This document shows positions 50,592-61,883 of a DNA stretch of 64,000 nt, one piece after another. Within the stretch, counting starts at the first letter, position 1. Each line of letters opens with the position of its first letter. The position numbers and the translations under genes were made by a program. Under the pieces are notes generated by a model. The model was not told where the DNA came from. It worked only from the letters and a program-made list of their open reading frames with translations, and did no database searches. Origin of the DNA: Ixodes scapularis (lineage: Eukaryota > Arthropoda > Arachnida > Ixodida > Ixodidae); NCBI RefSeq assembly GCF_016920785.2, contig NW_024609846.1, forward strand, positions 76,827,816-76,891,815, read 5' to 3'.

Positions 50592-51790
50592 AAATTGATA
50601 ATATATTTTCCGCGTTGTTCTAACACTATACACTATTCACGCCGTGAAACAATCAACTATATAGTTTCTCCTCTCATCTGTGAAATTAACTTTTTTTTTC
50701 AAATACCAAAAGTATGAAATTAATTTTTTTTTTTTATTTCTTAACATACATAACGGCGTGTTCATACGACATAAGATACACATTACCAGTAACATATATT
50801 TACCTGAATCCAAACGTTTCAGTATAACAGTAAGGAGCTGAGCTTGTTGGTGCATACCTGTAAATGGATCAGCTTGGAATTTAGAACTATACTGTCTTTT
50901 CCTGTCCTTTCTTTGTGTTTAAGTAAAATTCTAAAATTCAAGCTGATTTATTCACACAGTATAAAATGTTAACGCCAAGTGTGGCATGGTCACCAAAAAT
51001 ACCCTTGATTGGTACAACTTTGTGTCGCCGTATTAAAAGTTAAATCGTGATTGTGTCCTCGAACTAAGGAATTAATTACTGCACAAAATTATGAAATGGG
51101 CGCCTCGTGGCCATATATATTGTGAAATATTGTTTACTAAATATGTTTCACAATATATATATGTATATGATGACGACACAACTAAGCAAAAAGCAATGAA
51201 ATTTTCAAAATGTCACGAAAGTTCTAGGATAATCCCTTTCAGTCTATTTTTTAAAGAAATGCCGAGCGTCAATCAAAATGCTTGTTGTTTTAACCAAACA
51301 TTGCTTACACTCAGCACCGCGATGCATGCGACCAATCATGCAGCAAGGAGCAATCAAAATTCTTCAGTCTAATCTATATGCACATTCGCACTCAGATCGA
51401 ATCCGGCCCAAAATAGCGCTTGCCCACGTTAGTTAACATTTTCTTATACAGGATAAGCTGGCATAGCCTGGCTATTGAGGTTTGCTCTTGACAAGAGGCC
51501 GGTCAATTTAATTTGCAAATGAGCATCAGACTTGCTAATTGAATATTATAACGCAATAGCACTGAGAAGCTCATTTCGCAGAAAAGCCGATTTCGGTGGC
51601 GTGACTGGAAAATCCTGAATGGTCGATAAGGTCATGACGTCAGAGCTACATGCCCTCGCTCAAGAATTTCAAACAACTCACAATGCTCACGTGGAACGTG
51701 ACATCACGCATAGAATGAAAGTGATTAAAACATGACATGTAACGTGAATTGCAGGTCGCCGTTTGTCTCTAATAATTTCTCTTTGCCTTA
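50592..51790. other. hAT#2 interior, no gene recognised
   Basis: AT-rich, with a TTTCACAATATATATATG palindromic patch around 51120-51165. Part of 51480-51790 may be the body of the tRNA-like repeat to its right. Confidence 0.35.
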
Positions 51791-51813
51791 AAGAAGAAAA
51801 AAAAAATAATTTT

Positions 51814-51888
51814 AGGAGGGATTCGAACCCACGACCCTTCGGTTGCGAGTCAGACGCTCCTGACTAGGCAACCGAGGCACGCTTGCGC
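51814..51888 (-). repeat. tRNA-derived SINE head
   Basis: On the minus strand, a tRNA-like block with A-box-like GGTTGCCTAGTCAGG (51859-51873), an anticodon-like arm CTGACTCGCAACC and B box GGTTCGAATCC (51819-51829). The acceptor ends do not pair and there is no proper 3' end; it runs into an A/T-rich segment. A retroposed tRNA-derived repeat, not a functional tRNA gene. Confidence 0.65.
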
Positions 51889-53305
51889 GGCAAGTAAGGA
51901 GGCGATTTTAAAGCCGAAGCTTAAGCGTCCCCCAAAATACCTTCTTTATTAAGTAAAACGAAGTAGTATTTAAAGTTCTCCTCGGCATGGCAGCTACTCA
52001 GAATTGGACATTTTCTGACAGTTTGCGTGCGTAATCGTCATGGTTCAGCCGCGCGCCCCTGTTTACTTTGTTTTCGTCCAGCCCAGAGACACATTAAAAC
52101 AATGTTTACCACATAGAAGAGGCAATAACAGGCTTCTATATGTTAAAGAAGTTATATATGTGAGGAACAAATTGTTGTTTAAATTAGCTTCAAAATCAGA
52201 AATGTATGTAAAGCTGTCCCAAATAACCATCAATGTGCCTGTCGAGGATACAAACGCCGGAAAAGATTGGCAGAACACAGTTCCAATAATTTTGGGGGGC
52301 ATAGCTTTTGGGTGGTCGGCCATTTATTTATGTTGTCAAATATTCAGTTAGCAATGTAATATATTTTTATAATGATCAACAAATATTACCTTAAAAGTTC
52401 ACATGACCGCTCGAGACCGACACGGAAGGAAGATACTCGAAACTACGCGAGCTGTTGAGTCTGCGGTGAAGTGTTTTTCTGTTTGCTGATTGGCAGTGTG
52501 AAACATCGGGTTGCAGGGTACGCCAAAAAGGACTCTGTGTTCACATGACAGATCTGAAAGCAAATACTCGAAATGTTAAAAAAAGAGATAATTAATGGTA
52601 TTTTCCTAAATAATCTCTTACAGAACGCCTTACTGCAAAAAGAGATGCGTAAAGGTGCACGCAATGAAATTAATAATTTTACATGAATAGCGCGAAGGAC
52701 CGATGAAATTCTTAAAATCTTAATATAAATCTCATTTCATCAGCTTGCATGAGCTCGAAACTTCGCAAAATACTACCTCGCGAGGCTAATGTTACATTCG
52801 GTTTTACCTGCACTTGTTTTGGGCCCTCGCTTTACAACACTGTGCTTCAATAATCATGCGCTCTAACATTTTTCTGGGCTGCCATCTATCATCGCGAGAC
52901 TGCAATAAATACTGGAAAACTTTACAAGTAGGACATCTATTGCTAGTGTTGCGAACATCACATTTCACCAGAAAGCTGAACTGTTTAACATGGCATGCAC
53001 GTGACGTGATCATACTATATGCTGGTAGTCATTGTGGCTTCTTGCTAAGAAAATCAAATTCGATGGTGCAAAATGCACGCTGCAGGAGGTTCAAGCTCAG
53101 TGAAAGCCAAGTATTTGAAAGGCACGTATTATTATTCGTAGTGCATCTTCGCGAGGAACTGCGCGACCGTCTGGCACGACAAAAACGTGCTTTTTGGCAA
53201 GAGTGTTTTTGCAAACAAAGTAGCTTCCGGGCCCACGCTTTTTGGTCTCCGCCAAAGATGAGGGAAAGAGGAACCTCTTTACAACAGAGTATGTTTTTAA
53301 AACTA

Positions 53306-53338
<33 letters not shown>

Positions 53339-53797
53339 ACGCACACACGCGCTTATTTTTACAGCGGAGCTATTACGGGTCAGTTTCCCATCATGTCAGT
53401 CAGCAAACAAAAAATGACACAAAACTCTGGACAGCTACCGCCATCTATAATTGACGGCGGCAACCAGACAACCAGACTGGACAGGTTGTCGCGCATTGAT
53501 GGCGACAACCTCTCCAGTCTTTGCACTCTGGCTTGCCGACTTGCGGCCGGCCATTACTTCATTCCCACCATAGTACAGCTTCGCTGGTGTTCCTTCTTCA
53601 CCAAGGTGGAAAGGCTGAAAGTATTCCTGAGGAATTGCCTCCTCCGTTTGTGTGTGCTAAATCCACAATTTTATTTGTCACTTGTTAACAGCATCCCTCC
53701 ATTGCTTTTTTTTTTTTTTATTATTTTGCACCCCGCGAAGTTTAAAGCGGTCATCAAATGATATCGGGTTGGAATGTTCATGAATTTTCAGAGGCGT
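51889..53797. other. hAT#2 interior with a possible transposase relic
   Basis: On the minus strand near 53013-52804, VKQFSFLVKCDVRNTSNRCP and CKVFQYLLQSRDDRW have a Cys-rich, zinc-finger-like look seen in some DNA transposase-derived proteins. It is uncertain. The 315-codon plus frame at 52814-53761 contains a 17-nt C run followed by a CA repeat and a T run, and has no domain; I do not call it a gene. Confidence 0.3.
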
Positions 53798-53964
53798 GAG
53801 GTTATCATCCTGTCCTGATACCTGCTCCTGATCTGAATTAATCTAAGTACTCTGCAGTTTGTTCTATTAGCCTGTTTTATAACACTGATACGAACAGAAA
53901 AGGCCGGCAGTCCTCTAGGGTGGATTTTGGATGGCCTAGCCATCTGCCTTCAACCCAGTGAGGC

Positions 53965-55440
53965 ATGTCCATGCCTGTTCCGCTGGGCGACCTTCCGCCT
54001 GTTCTTTCTCCTGCGCTTCTGACCAATGATGTTTTGGGGAACGGACCGCCTGTCTCACAAGACAGTGCCCAGCCTACTCCAATCAATGCGACGATCCCGA
54101 TCAACGGAGGTCCCAGCATACCTTCAGCGCTGCCTCATGAAGAGCAATCAAGCGATATGCCGTACCAGGAGGTCACCTCAGGTAAACGGAAACGTTGCAG
54201 AGACATCGACACGAAGTCGAAGCCGACCACCGGTCTCGTCGTCCTGTTTACCCCGGCCGATCCGGCAGTGAGCGTCGAATCCATCAACTCACTGCGCCTC
54301 TCGGACACCTTCCAGGAACTGGCGCCTTCCTGCATTATTGAGGTGCGCCCAAACAAGTGGAAAAACGTGATTGCCGTTGACACCCGAAACGGTCAGACCA
54401 CGCAATTGCTCTTGAAGTTGACCACCCTTTGCGGTATAAAAGTACGAGCTTTTGAACCAAGGGGGAAGACCTCCAGTGTCGGTGTTATTCACGACGTTGA
54501 TCCAGAACTTACTGACGCTGTGTTACTTGCGTCTATGCGCTCAGACGCGCCCATAAAGGAGGTGCGCCGTCTTGGCAAGTCGCGCACCGTTCGTATTGAA
54601 TTTCAATCACCGACGCTGCCAGAACATGCCTATGTTGGATTGGTCCGACACCAAGTCACTCTGCATGTCAACAGCCCTTTGCAGTGCAAGAAATGTGGTC
54701 ATTTTGACCACGTGTCTGCGTCGTGCAAGCGAGAGGTACAATGTCTCCGGTGCGCAAAGCCACACTCCACTGACAAATGCGACGCCCCCAGCCCGTGCTG
54801 CATTAACTGTAAGAAATCCCACGAAACAACGTCAATGCGTTGCTCCCAGTGGCAGAAACAGCGAAGTATCTGCCGCTATAGTTGCGAGAATAACATCCCC
54901 TTTGCTGAAGCTCGAGCTGAGGTCAACAAGAGTCACGGAAGCAAGGCTAATGTATCTAAGCAAACCCTGCAAGACCCAGCAGCAACTGGGGACCTTGCCT
55001 CCTCGGACAAGCCACGGCATCCGAGACGTTCCAGACGTCGCTCGTCAGACCACCGACAACCATCATCGCAAGATCCTGCTGAAGAGAAGGTGAGCTCCAT
55101 GGAAACAGAGATGCCTACCAACGATGTCTGTTCTGTGTCGGCCCCGGCTCTGGTATCAATTCCAGAACTAAACCTTCCACACACCTACGCCGAGGCACTA
55201 CGCAGTGAACCTAGGCTGCCTACAGCTGCTACTGCCTCTGCTCAAATACCTCTAGCTCCTGAAGCATCCCATTGCAGAACAGCTTCTGAAGGTCCACGCA
55301 GTACAACGCTGTCCGCCTTGATTCGCCTTGCGATTTCCACAGCACGGGCATTTATTTCCATCATGACGTTCCCAGGGGCGCGTACACTGCTGCAAATTCT
55401 CTCCTTCATTGAGCCACTTGTCGACAGCATTCTAAAATGA
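53965..55440 (+). CDS. LINE ORF1 protein (Gag-like, three zinc knuckles), I-group element 2
   Basis: 491 residues, open. Layout parallels the ORF1 at 33158-34627: a variable N terminus, YQEVTSGKRKR, VVLFTPADPAVSVESINSL, IIEVRPNKWKNVIAVDTRNG, then zinc knuckles CKKCGHFDHVSASC (from residue 241), CLRCAKPHSTDKC and CINCKKSHETTSMRC, then SQWQKQRSICRYS, a Ser/Pro/Arg-rich tail and a hydrophobic C-terminal helix. RNA binding and ribonucleoprotein assembly are inferred from the family. The stop TGA (55438-55440) overlaps the ORF2 ATG. Confidence 0.92.
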   Translation: MSMPVPLGDLPPVLSPALLTNDVLGNGPPVSQDSAQPTPINATIPINGGPSIPSALPHEEQSSDMPYQEVTSGKRKRCRDIDTKSKPTTGLVVLFTPADPAVSVESINSLRLSDTFQELAPSCIIEVRPNKWKNVIAVDTRNGQTTQLLLKLTTLCGIKVRAFEPRGKTSSVGVIHDVDPELTDAVLLASMRSDAPIKEVRRLGKSRTVRIEFQSPTLPEHAYVGLVRHQVTLHVNSPLQCKKCGHFDHVSASCKREVQCLRCAKPHSTDKCDAPSPCCINCKKSHETTSMRCSQWQKQRSICRYSCENNIPFAEARAEVNKSHGSKANVSKQTLQDPAATGDLASSDKPRHPRRSRRRSSDHRQPSSQDPAEEKVSSMETEMPTNDVCSVSAPALVSIPELNLPHTYAEALRSEPRLPTAATASAQIPLAPEASHCRTASEGPRSTTLSALIRLAISTARAFISIMTFPGARTLLQILSFIEPLVDSILK

Positions 55441-58400
55441 ACCCAACTTATATATTTTTTTTCCTAATAACAATTCAACATTTATCTTCATACACGTACA
55501 GCGTGGCAACACAGGTAAAGAATAAAGCCAAGCCGATCATACCTACAGTTCTACAGTGGAACGCCCGTGGCCTTCGAACACGTCCCCCTGACCTGAGACA
55601 GCATCTCTTCCTGAATCCTGTGGACGTTCTTGCCATACAAGAGCCATTAACGCAACCTGGGGACTTTAGACTCTCACCATACGTGATTTACAGCAGTGCG
55701 CCGGCGCTAGCAAATGGACGAAGCCGAGTGCTACTGCTCCTACTGCTGGTGAAAGCTGGACTCTCGCATAACCACGTCGATCTCTCTGCGTTTTCTTCAC
55801 ACAGCGCAGAATACGTGGCCGCCACGATTCGCGTTCGTGGGGTGGAGTTCACAGTGGTGTCTGTGTACGTGGCTCCGGGTTCCACATCCGATTGGGACGC
55901 AAGAATCTTGAGGGACATAGCCCGTCAATGTCCCGGCAGACTTTTATTTTGCGGGGACTTCAACGCCCACAATACCACATGGGGTGATAATCGGACCACA
56001 CCAAGGGGGTCAGCACTTGAGGAGGTTACCACCTCCCTTGGCCTGGAGGCCCTTAACGACGGCTCTGAAACATTTGTCCGTCAGGGTGTCCACGGCAGTG
56101 TTCTAGATCTGACCTTCGCACCACGGGACATTGCAGCCTCTTGGACAGTAATGGCAGACACGTGGGGGAGCGATCATGGCCCAATCATGGTAGTATCACC
56201 TCATACGAGAACCAGGAAGTACAAGAAGTACGAAGTTACACACTGGGATCTATTCCGCCAACATCTTAGCAAAGCCCTGGAACATGGACCAATGAACGAT
56301 CTTGGCACAGCGATCACGAACGCCCTCAGCCTATCAACGAGAACAGTCAATTTGCCAATCCAAAGGCCTGCACCGGATTTGGAATACCTCAACTTGCGCG
56401 CTGCTCGCAGGAGAGCCCAGCGGAAAGCTCGCCGAACGAACATTGCAGCTGACTGGCAGCACCACCGGAAGGTTGACGCGAAATTTCGCCGACATACGAC
56501 ACGACTTCAACGTAAGCAATGGAACTAGCTATGCGCCTCTTTCGCATCCCCAGGAGGCCTCACTAAAGCGTGGAAAATAGCCAGAGCACTCTCGGCGGAA
56601 AAAGTGCCGACACACCCTACTGCTGGACTCGCCATTTCTCTACAGCTAACACTAGAGGCGACTGCAGAGCTCCTTGCCGACGAATTTTCTAGAAATATCC
56701 CGTCACCTGCGGGGTATCGTCCCTTCACCATCTCACCCCCGGATGGCCCTCCTCCTATTTATTTTGACACGGATTTTACAGTTGACGAGCTGAAGGCAGC
56801 CCTTGTGCAATGCACGCGCCGCAGTGCTCCAGGACCATGCAGACGGTGTCACGTATCAAGCCCTACGCATCATCGACGAGTGTCATTACCCTAATCTTCT
56901 TCAAGCGCTCAATCACGTGTGGCAAACTTCAGAGATTCCCGATGCCTGGAAGCTCTCGCACGTGATACCAATACCCAAGTCTGGCAAACCGCTCACGTCA
57001 CCCGAGTCGTATAGACCAATTTCACTGACCAGCTGCGTTGGAAAGCTTCTCGAAAGGCTAGTCCTCAGGCGCCTAACTTGGCATCTGGACGCAACAAAGG
57101 CTCTACCTGGTCAACTTTCTGGATTCAGAAGACACCGCTGCACAGCGGATGCTATCTGCGATATTGTATCTGCACTGGAAGAGGCCCGCGCGACCCGCCA
57201 AGTGATGTACTGCGTGTTTTTGGACATACGCAAAGCATTTGATGCTTTACCTCATGACACAATTCTTCACCAACTCAGCAATTTTGGAATATCAGGCCGG
57301 GCTTATAACTACACCTGCGCCTTCCTTCAAAACCGATCATTTGTCGTCAAGGTCCCCAATGCCACGAGTACCCCAAGACATGTCACACAGGGAGTACCGC
57401 AAGGGAGTGTGATTAGCCCGTTTCTCTTTAACTTGGCGATGGCATCCCTTCCTGGAGTCATACCACAAACAGACAACCCTCTGGATCCGCGCGTCAATAT
57501 TGCAATATATGCAGACGATGTGGCAATATGGGCGGTAGGAACCACAGATAAGGCAAAACTTACCGGCCAAACTTTGCAGGTAGCGCTGGACAAAACGGTG
57601 GCAGAAATTTCGCGTCTTGGACTGACCCTATCCGCACAAAAATCAACCCTGCTTTTCAGCCACCCTACCTATGCAAGACAGACTCATCCTATCCTTATTG
57701 AAGGCACTGAGGTGACAAGAGAGAAAACGCACCTCTACCTTGGGCATCTTATTGATGAGACGGGGAGTTGGCGACCAGCAGTAAAACGACTTCTCATGCA
57801 GTGCCGGCAACTACTAGGCCTACTGAGAAAATTCCGTGCCCACAGTCAGCAGGGCCTTCCTCCCAACGGGTTGCTCACCCTCTACAAAGGCCTTATAAAG
57901 TCGAAGTTTCTCTATTCGCTACCTCTTGCAAACATCCGCGGTCCACAGAGAGACCAACTGGAAAGGTTTCACAGAGTTGCATTACGCCTCTGTTTGGGAT
58001 TACCCTCCAACTCCCCGAATATACCTACTCTCGTAGAGGCAAGAGAACAACCGCTATTCCTCAAGGGAGAGGAGAGCAGCAAAAGACACCTAATTCGCAT
58101 TCATGTAGCGCTATCTACTGGTTATCTTCTGATGAATCTCCACTCGAGGTCCTCGTCACACTTCGGCCGAATCGCTGCAGAGTTCACGAACGAGATCGGT
58201 GACCCTAAACCTCGGTTCCCCATCCGCCCACCCCACTCGACAGAACCACCTCTCAACGTGCAGGGACCACTCCCCGACGTCCGGGCGAGAAAAGACGTTC
58301 ATCCAGTTGTCGCACGCACTGCTGTGGCAGTAGCACTTGAGGAGAAGTACGCCAGCAGCCTTGAAATATATACAGATGGTTCCGTAAATAAAAGCGCAGG

Positions 58401-59211
58401 TACGGCAACCGCCGCTTACGTGATTCCATCCATTGGGAAAGAATACGCCGTCCGTATAAACCTTGAAACATCGTCCAAGACTGCGGAAATGGTCGCTATA
58501 CTCTTGGCCCTGGAATACCTTAGGACCACCGAGTGGATGACCGCTGCGGTAATATTAACGGACTCCCGCACGGCCCTGCGCAATTTAGCTAATGCCGGCG
58601 AGGGATCACTGCTCGCTCAAGAAACAGCCCATCTTGCAACGACACTACAAGAACGCAGGTGGACATTAGCATTTCAGTGGGTCCCGGCGCACTCAGGAAT
58701 TGTGGGTAATGAGCGCGCCGACACCCTAGCCAAGAACGCACACGCTCTACCCTCACCTACTTACCACCTCCGACCCTTTCATGAAGCGAGACCTCTTATT
58801 GCCAGAAATATCAGGAGTCGGCACCCAGACCCATCTACAGCGCGAGGCACACCCCCCATCCCAGTCCCTGATTCCAGACTGACAAGGGCAGACGCATCGC
58901 TACTCCATCGACTCCGGACAGGGAGTGCGTTTACGAGGCAAGCACTTCATCGCTACGGCCGAGCCGGCAGAGTTGACAGCCCGGAGTGCACAGTGTGTGG
59001 GGACCCCGAGGACATCACCCATATACTCCTCATCTGCCCAGAATACGACGCAGCAAGGAAAGTGCTCTTCGCCACTGTCCTAAAAGCAGGAGGACGAATG
59101 GCTACAACCACGTGTCTCCTTTTTCCCACTGGTAGCCGGCGGCAAGCATGGAGCATTTTCCGTGCCGTGCTAGAGTTTCTCCACCAGACAGAGCTTGCCG
59201 AGCGCCTGTGA
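55437..59211 (+). pseudogene. LINE ORF2: endonuclease, RT, RNase H, with two lesions
   Basis: The ATG at 55437 overlaps the ORF1 stop (ATGA). Endonuclease: LQWNARGL, AIQEPL, VSVYVAPGS, FCGDFNAHNTTWG, GSDHGPIM. An in-frame TAG at 56526-56528 interrupts the linker (…QRKQWN stop LCASFASPGG…). A 4-nt insertion near 56837, inside the conserved SAPGPDG motif, shifts the frame. After it the RT is clear: VIPIPKSGK, RPISLTSCVGKLLERLV, FLDIRKAFDALPHD, GVPQGSVISPFLFN and YADD at about 57508-57519. RNase H follows with YTDGS near 58375, TDSRTAL and VPAHSGIVGNERAD. A C-terminal zinc knuckle CTVCGDPEDITHILLIC follows. All catalytic motifs survive, so inactivation is recent. Confidence 0.93.
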
Positions 59212-59502
59212 CCCCTGCATGTCTTCTCCTCACACTCCTATCGCGCCCGTCACCCACTCCCCCCCCCCTTTCCCCCACTCCCCCCCCCCCCTTTCCCCCT
59301 CTCCCCTCTCCCTTCCCAACCTTTAAATCCGCCTGGAACTTTGAACTTGTGATTCCTCTTTAATACCCTATCCCACTTTTAATCCCTTATCCCTTTGTTC
59401 ATGCGAGTCTTTTCCCCTATTAGGGTGAATAATAGTACGCACGAACATTTACCCCCCTTTTCCCGTATTTCAACACTTCCCCCCCCCCCCTTTCAGAGGC
59501 GT

Positions 59503-60031
59503 ATTCGTCCTAGTATTGCCTTCGCAAAGCTTGACGACGTAATTGAGGGATCGAAACCACCCGCCTGACGACAGTCGAGCGCGGCTTTTGGATGAGACAC
59601 GAGAACTGCGTGAGCACTGTACATCGGCTCGTAACGATCAATGCCTCGGCGGACACTCGGGTAGTGGCTTGTGTCCAACCACTGCGGTGATGAGATTAGC
59701 CGAACTCTAAAAGTGCCTGGAGCTCCAGCAGGCGTTTTCTTCCTTTCCAACTCCACCACGGGGGCATGATTAATGTTGGCGGCCTCAGATAGGTACCAGG
59801 CCAGGAGGCCGCTTCTGGCTCCGAGTTGAGGGGATCAACGATGCTCATATTTCTCTAATTTTTTGGCCACTGTCATTGTCTAAAAAAAATAGCAAAGCCA
59901 AGTTTATTTAGTTATTAAGGTTAGGAAGTGATTTCAAGCAGCGTTATGTGAATGTATTGAAATATTTTTATTGTTCCTTTAAGCAAAATACAGAGGTGGT
60001 AGAAACCTTGAGAACGACGCTTGTGTGAGAC
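59503..60031. other. hAT#2 interior, no gene recognised
   Basis: The 88-codon minus-strand frame at 59493-59759 has no domain. A T/A-rich block follows. Confidence 0.35.
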
Positions 60032-60034
60032 TTA

Positions 60035-60195
60035 GGCCGTGTTCCAAAATTTACATGATCTTACTCCAGAGTAAGGGTTTTGTTTTCTGGCATTCCAAAA
60101 CCTAGCCGCGTCCAGCACTTTTCAATCTGTGATGTCACGTGACATGACCCGCGGGAGTAACTCGGATCCATTTGGGTAAGATTTGGAACACAGCC
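60035..60195. mobile_element. MITE, 161 bp, TTA duplication
   Basis: GGCCGTGTTCCAAAATTTAC (60035) is mirrored by GTAAGATTTGGAACACAGCC (60195). TTA flanks both sides (60032-60034 and 60196-60198), typical of the PIF/Harbinger superfamily. Confidence 0.85.
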
Positions 60196-60592
60196 TTAAA
60201 GCGACTGCCAATGTTCGGCTCTCCCTCTGAGGTCAATATTTTTTTTTTTTTTTTCTGTTTTTCTTTCAAGTATTTTTTTCCGTGCAGTTCAAAAATAGGG
60301 CAGGCGATCGAACTATAGGGGGCGTTCTTACCCGTTTGTTTCCCCATACCTAGGTGTTTAGTTAACACAATGCCTCTGCACATGCACACAGGCCTTATGT
60401 GCATGTCCATGTCATCTTCTACAATAGAGCGCAAGGCACAGTTTAATGTAAAAAATACTAACAATCGACGAAGCGACGTTAAGTGTCGGATCTATCCTCA
60501 GAGAATGCGAGCTGGGCCCACTTCGGCTTTTGTGCTGAGCTGGGACCATGCATGCTGCATTGTTCATGCAGGCCGTAGTGAAAACAAAAGAG

Positions 60593-60613
60593 CCCCCCCC
60601 CCCCCCCCCCCCC
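60593..60613 (+). repeat. 21-nt C homopolymer
   Basis: Immediately upstream of the TGGCCA-rich block. Confidence 0.95.
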
Positions 60614-60625
60614 AAGCAGCACAGA

Positions 60626-60782
60626 GTTGGCCAGTCATCGGCCAGTGGCTGGCTGTGGTCCTTGGCCAAGTGGCCGGTGACTGGCCGTCAGCCATCTGCC
60701 AAGCATTGGCCAATGAATGGCCACTCTCCGGCCACTGGCCAAAAGACCATCGCCAGACATTGGCCATTGCTTGGCCAAAATC
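60626..60782 (+). repeat. TGGCCA-rich array
   Basis: About a dozen TGGCCA or CGGCCA words in 157 bp at irregular spacing (for example TTGGCCAGTCATCGGCCAGT). TGGCCA is self-complementary, so the array is another block tiled with one palindromic word. Boundaries and host element are not determined. Confidence 0.8.
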
Positions 60783-61349
60783 CGTGGCGCTTGTCCTCTT
60801 CCTCACCGGAGAACACGAACTCCAGCCGAACGCTGACGCCGCGTTCGGTTATGTCGGCCGAGCGCTGAGTCATTGTATTTATTGTCCCCATCCGTGTAGT
60901 TCTAAAGTTAACCGCTTGGGGCGTCACGGTCGCTCCTCCTCCCCAATAACGAAAACATTTTTGGGTGCTTCAATAATGTAAAATTGGTCGTGCAACATTT
61001 GTTTTTGTACTTTCAATAAATACTGTTAAGAAGTAACCCCTGACGTTGATAGCTTGCGAAAAGAAAAAAAAATAGCAGATGCAAAAGAAAATAAAGAAAC
61101 AAATAGCTGTCAATCCCCTCCTCAACTGGCAATTTGAACAAGCAGCCACGTGATCTGACGCTAATTATATACCGTCAGTGTTCATCATAGTCATGCGCTA
61201 GGGTTTAGAAAGCAAAAGCTTGGGCTGGAGCTTCAGATATTGTTAGAGTTGGGCTATTATCATCTTTAATTGAACACAAGCCGTTGCCCGAATGTTCGGC
61301 GATGCTGATTGGCATGAACTTGAGCACTCGATTCGGGGCTATGAAAATT

Positions 61350-61551
61350 GTTTACGTCACGGTGTCACGTGACTCGGTGCAAAATCGTGATATCATGTTA
61401 CGTCACGCTGTCAACAAGGTTAATACATCTAGTGACTTTCTCAAATTAAATCGACTTGACGCAGTGAGTCACGTGACGTCACAGGGTCACGTGACATTAC
61501 TTGACAGCATGTATGGACATCATGACGTCACGTGACAACGTGACACATGGT
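61350..61551. repeat. GTCACGTGAC-rich block
   Basis: Four exact or near-exact GTCACGTGAC palindromes plus several ACGTCAC/GTGACGT half sites between 61350 and 61551. The outer parts (CGTCACGGTGTCACGTGACT near 61355 and its mirror-like GTCACGTGACAACGTGACAC near 61528) could be the ends of a MITE. Confidence 0.7.
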
Positions 61552-61883
61552 TAATCATAGTGCCAATACAAAAGCGCCACGAAAACCCACAGTTTACCAT
61601 ACATTGCAATTCTGTATGTGACAATTTGAACAATAGATAGAAATACAGCCGCCAATTTCATATTCCCATATGTTCGTTTTGTGATACTAACAAAAACGAA
61701 AAAAGAATACCTTGAACCGTTTTGAACCGGTTACCGTTATATTCTGTTTTCGGTTCGGTTCCGGTTCAGTTTCAAGATGGCGGCGAAGATTTCGGTTCGG
61801 TTGAGTTCCGGTTCGGCTAAAAATAACGGTTCGGTTCCGGTTTTCGGTTCGGTTCGGCTCCGGTTCGACACCCTGCTAGGGAT

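Larger units (their letters stand above)
53798..59490 (+). mobile_element. I-group LINE 2, full length with target duplication, defective
   Basis: 5.69 kb between copies of TTTCAGAGGCGT (53786-53797 and 59491-59502), a perfect 12-bp duplication. 5' UTR 167 bp; ORF1 open; ORF2 broken by one stop and one 4-nt insertion. The 3' UTR (59212-59490) is strongly pyrimidine-rich and has no (TCC)n tail, unlike LINE 1. Confidence 0.93.
50433..61875. mobile_element. hAT#2, 11.4 kb, GGTTCGAACC-tiled ends, with nested insertions
   Basis: CAGAGTGTCGCACCG (50433) is mirrored by CAGGGTGTCGAACCG ending at 61875; perfect 8-bp duplication CTAGGGAT at 50425-50432 and 61876-61883. Subterminal blocks 50450-50590 and 61708-61875 are tiled with CGGTTCGAACCGG and GGTTCGGTTCCGG. 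Same family as hAT#1. No transposase was recognised; the interior holds an I-group LINE, MITEs and a SINE-like fragment. Confidence 0.92.

Noticed and set aside
51814..51888. tRNA gene
   Set aside because: A and B boxes are present but the acceptor stem does not pair; fits a tRNA-derived SINE.
52040..52351. 103-codon frame with a hydrophobic C terminus
   Set aside because: No signal, domain or splice context; lies in repeat-rich interior of hAT#2.
52814..53761. 315-codon plus-strand open frame
   Set aside because: Held open by a C run, a CA repeat and a T run; no domain. The opposite strand looks more transposon-like.
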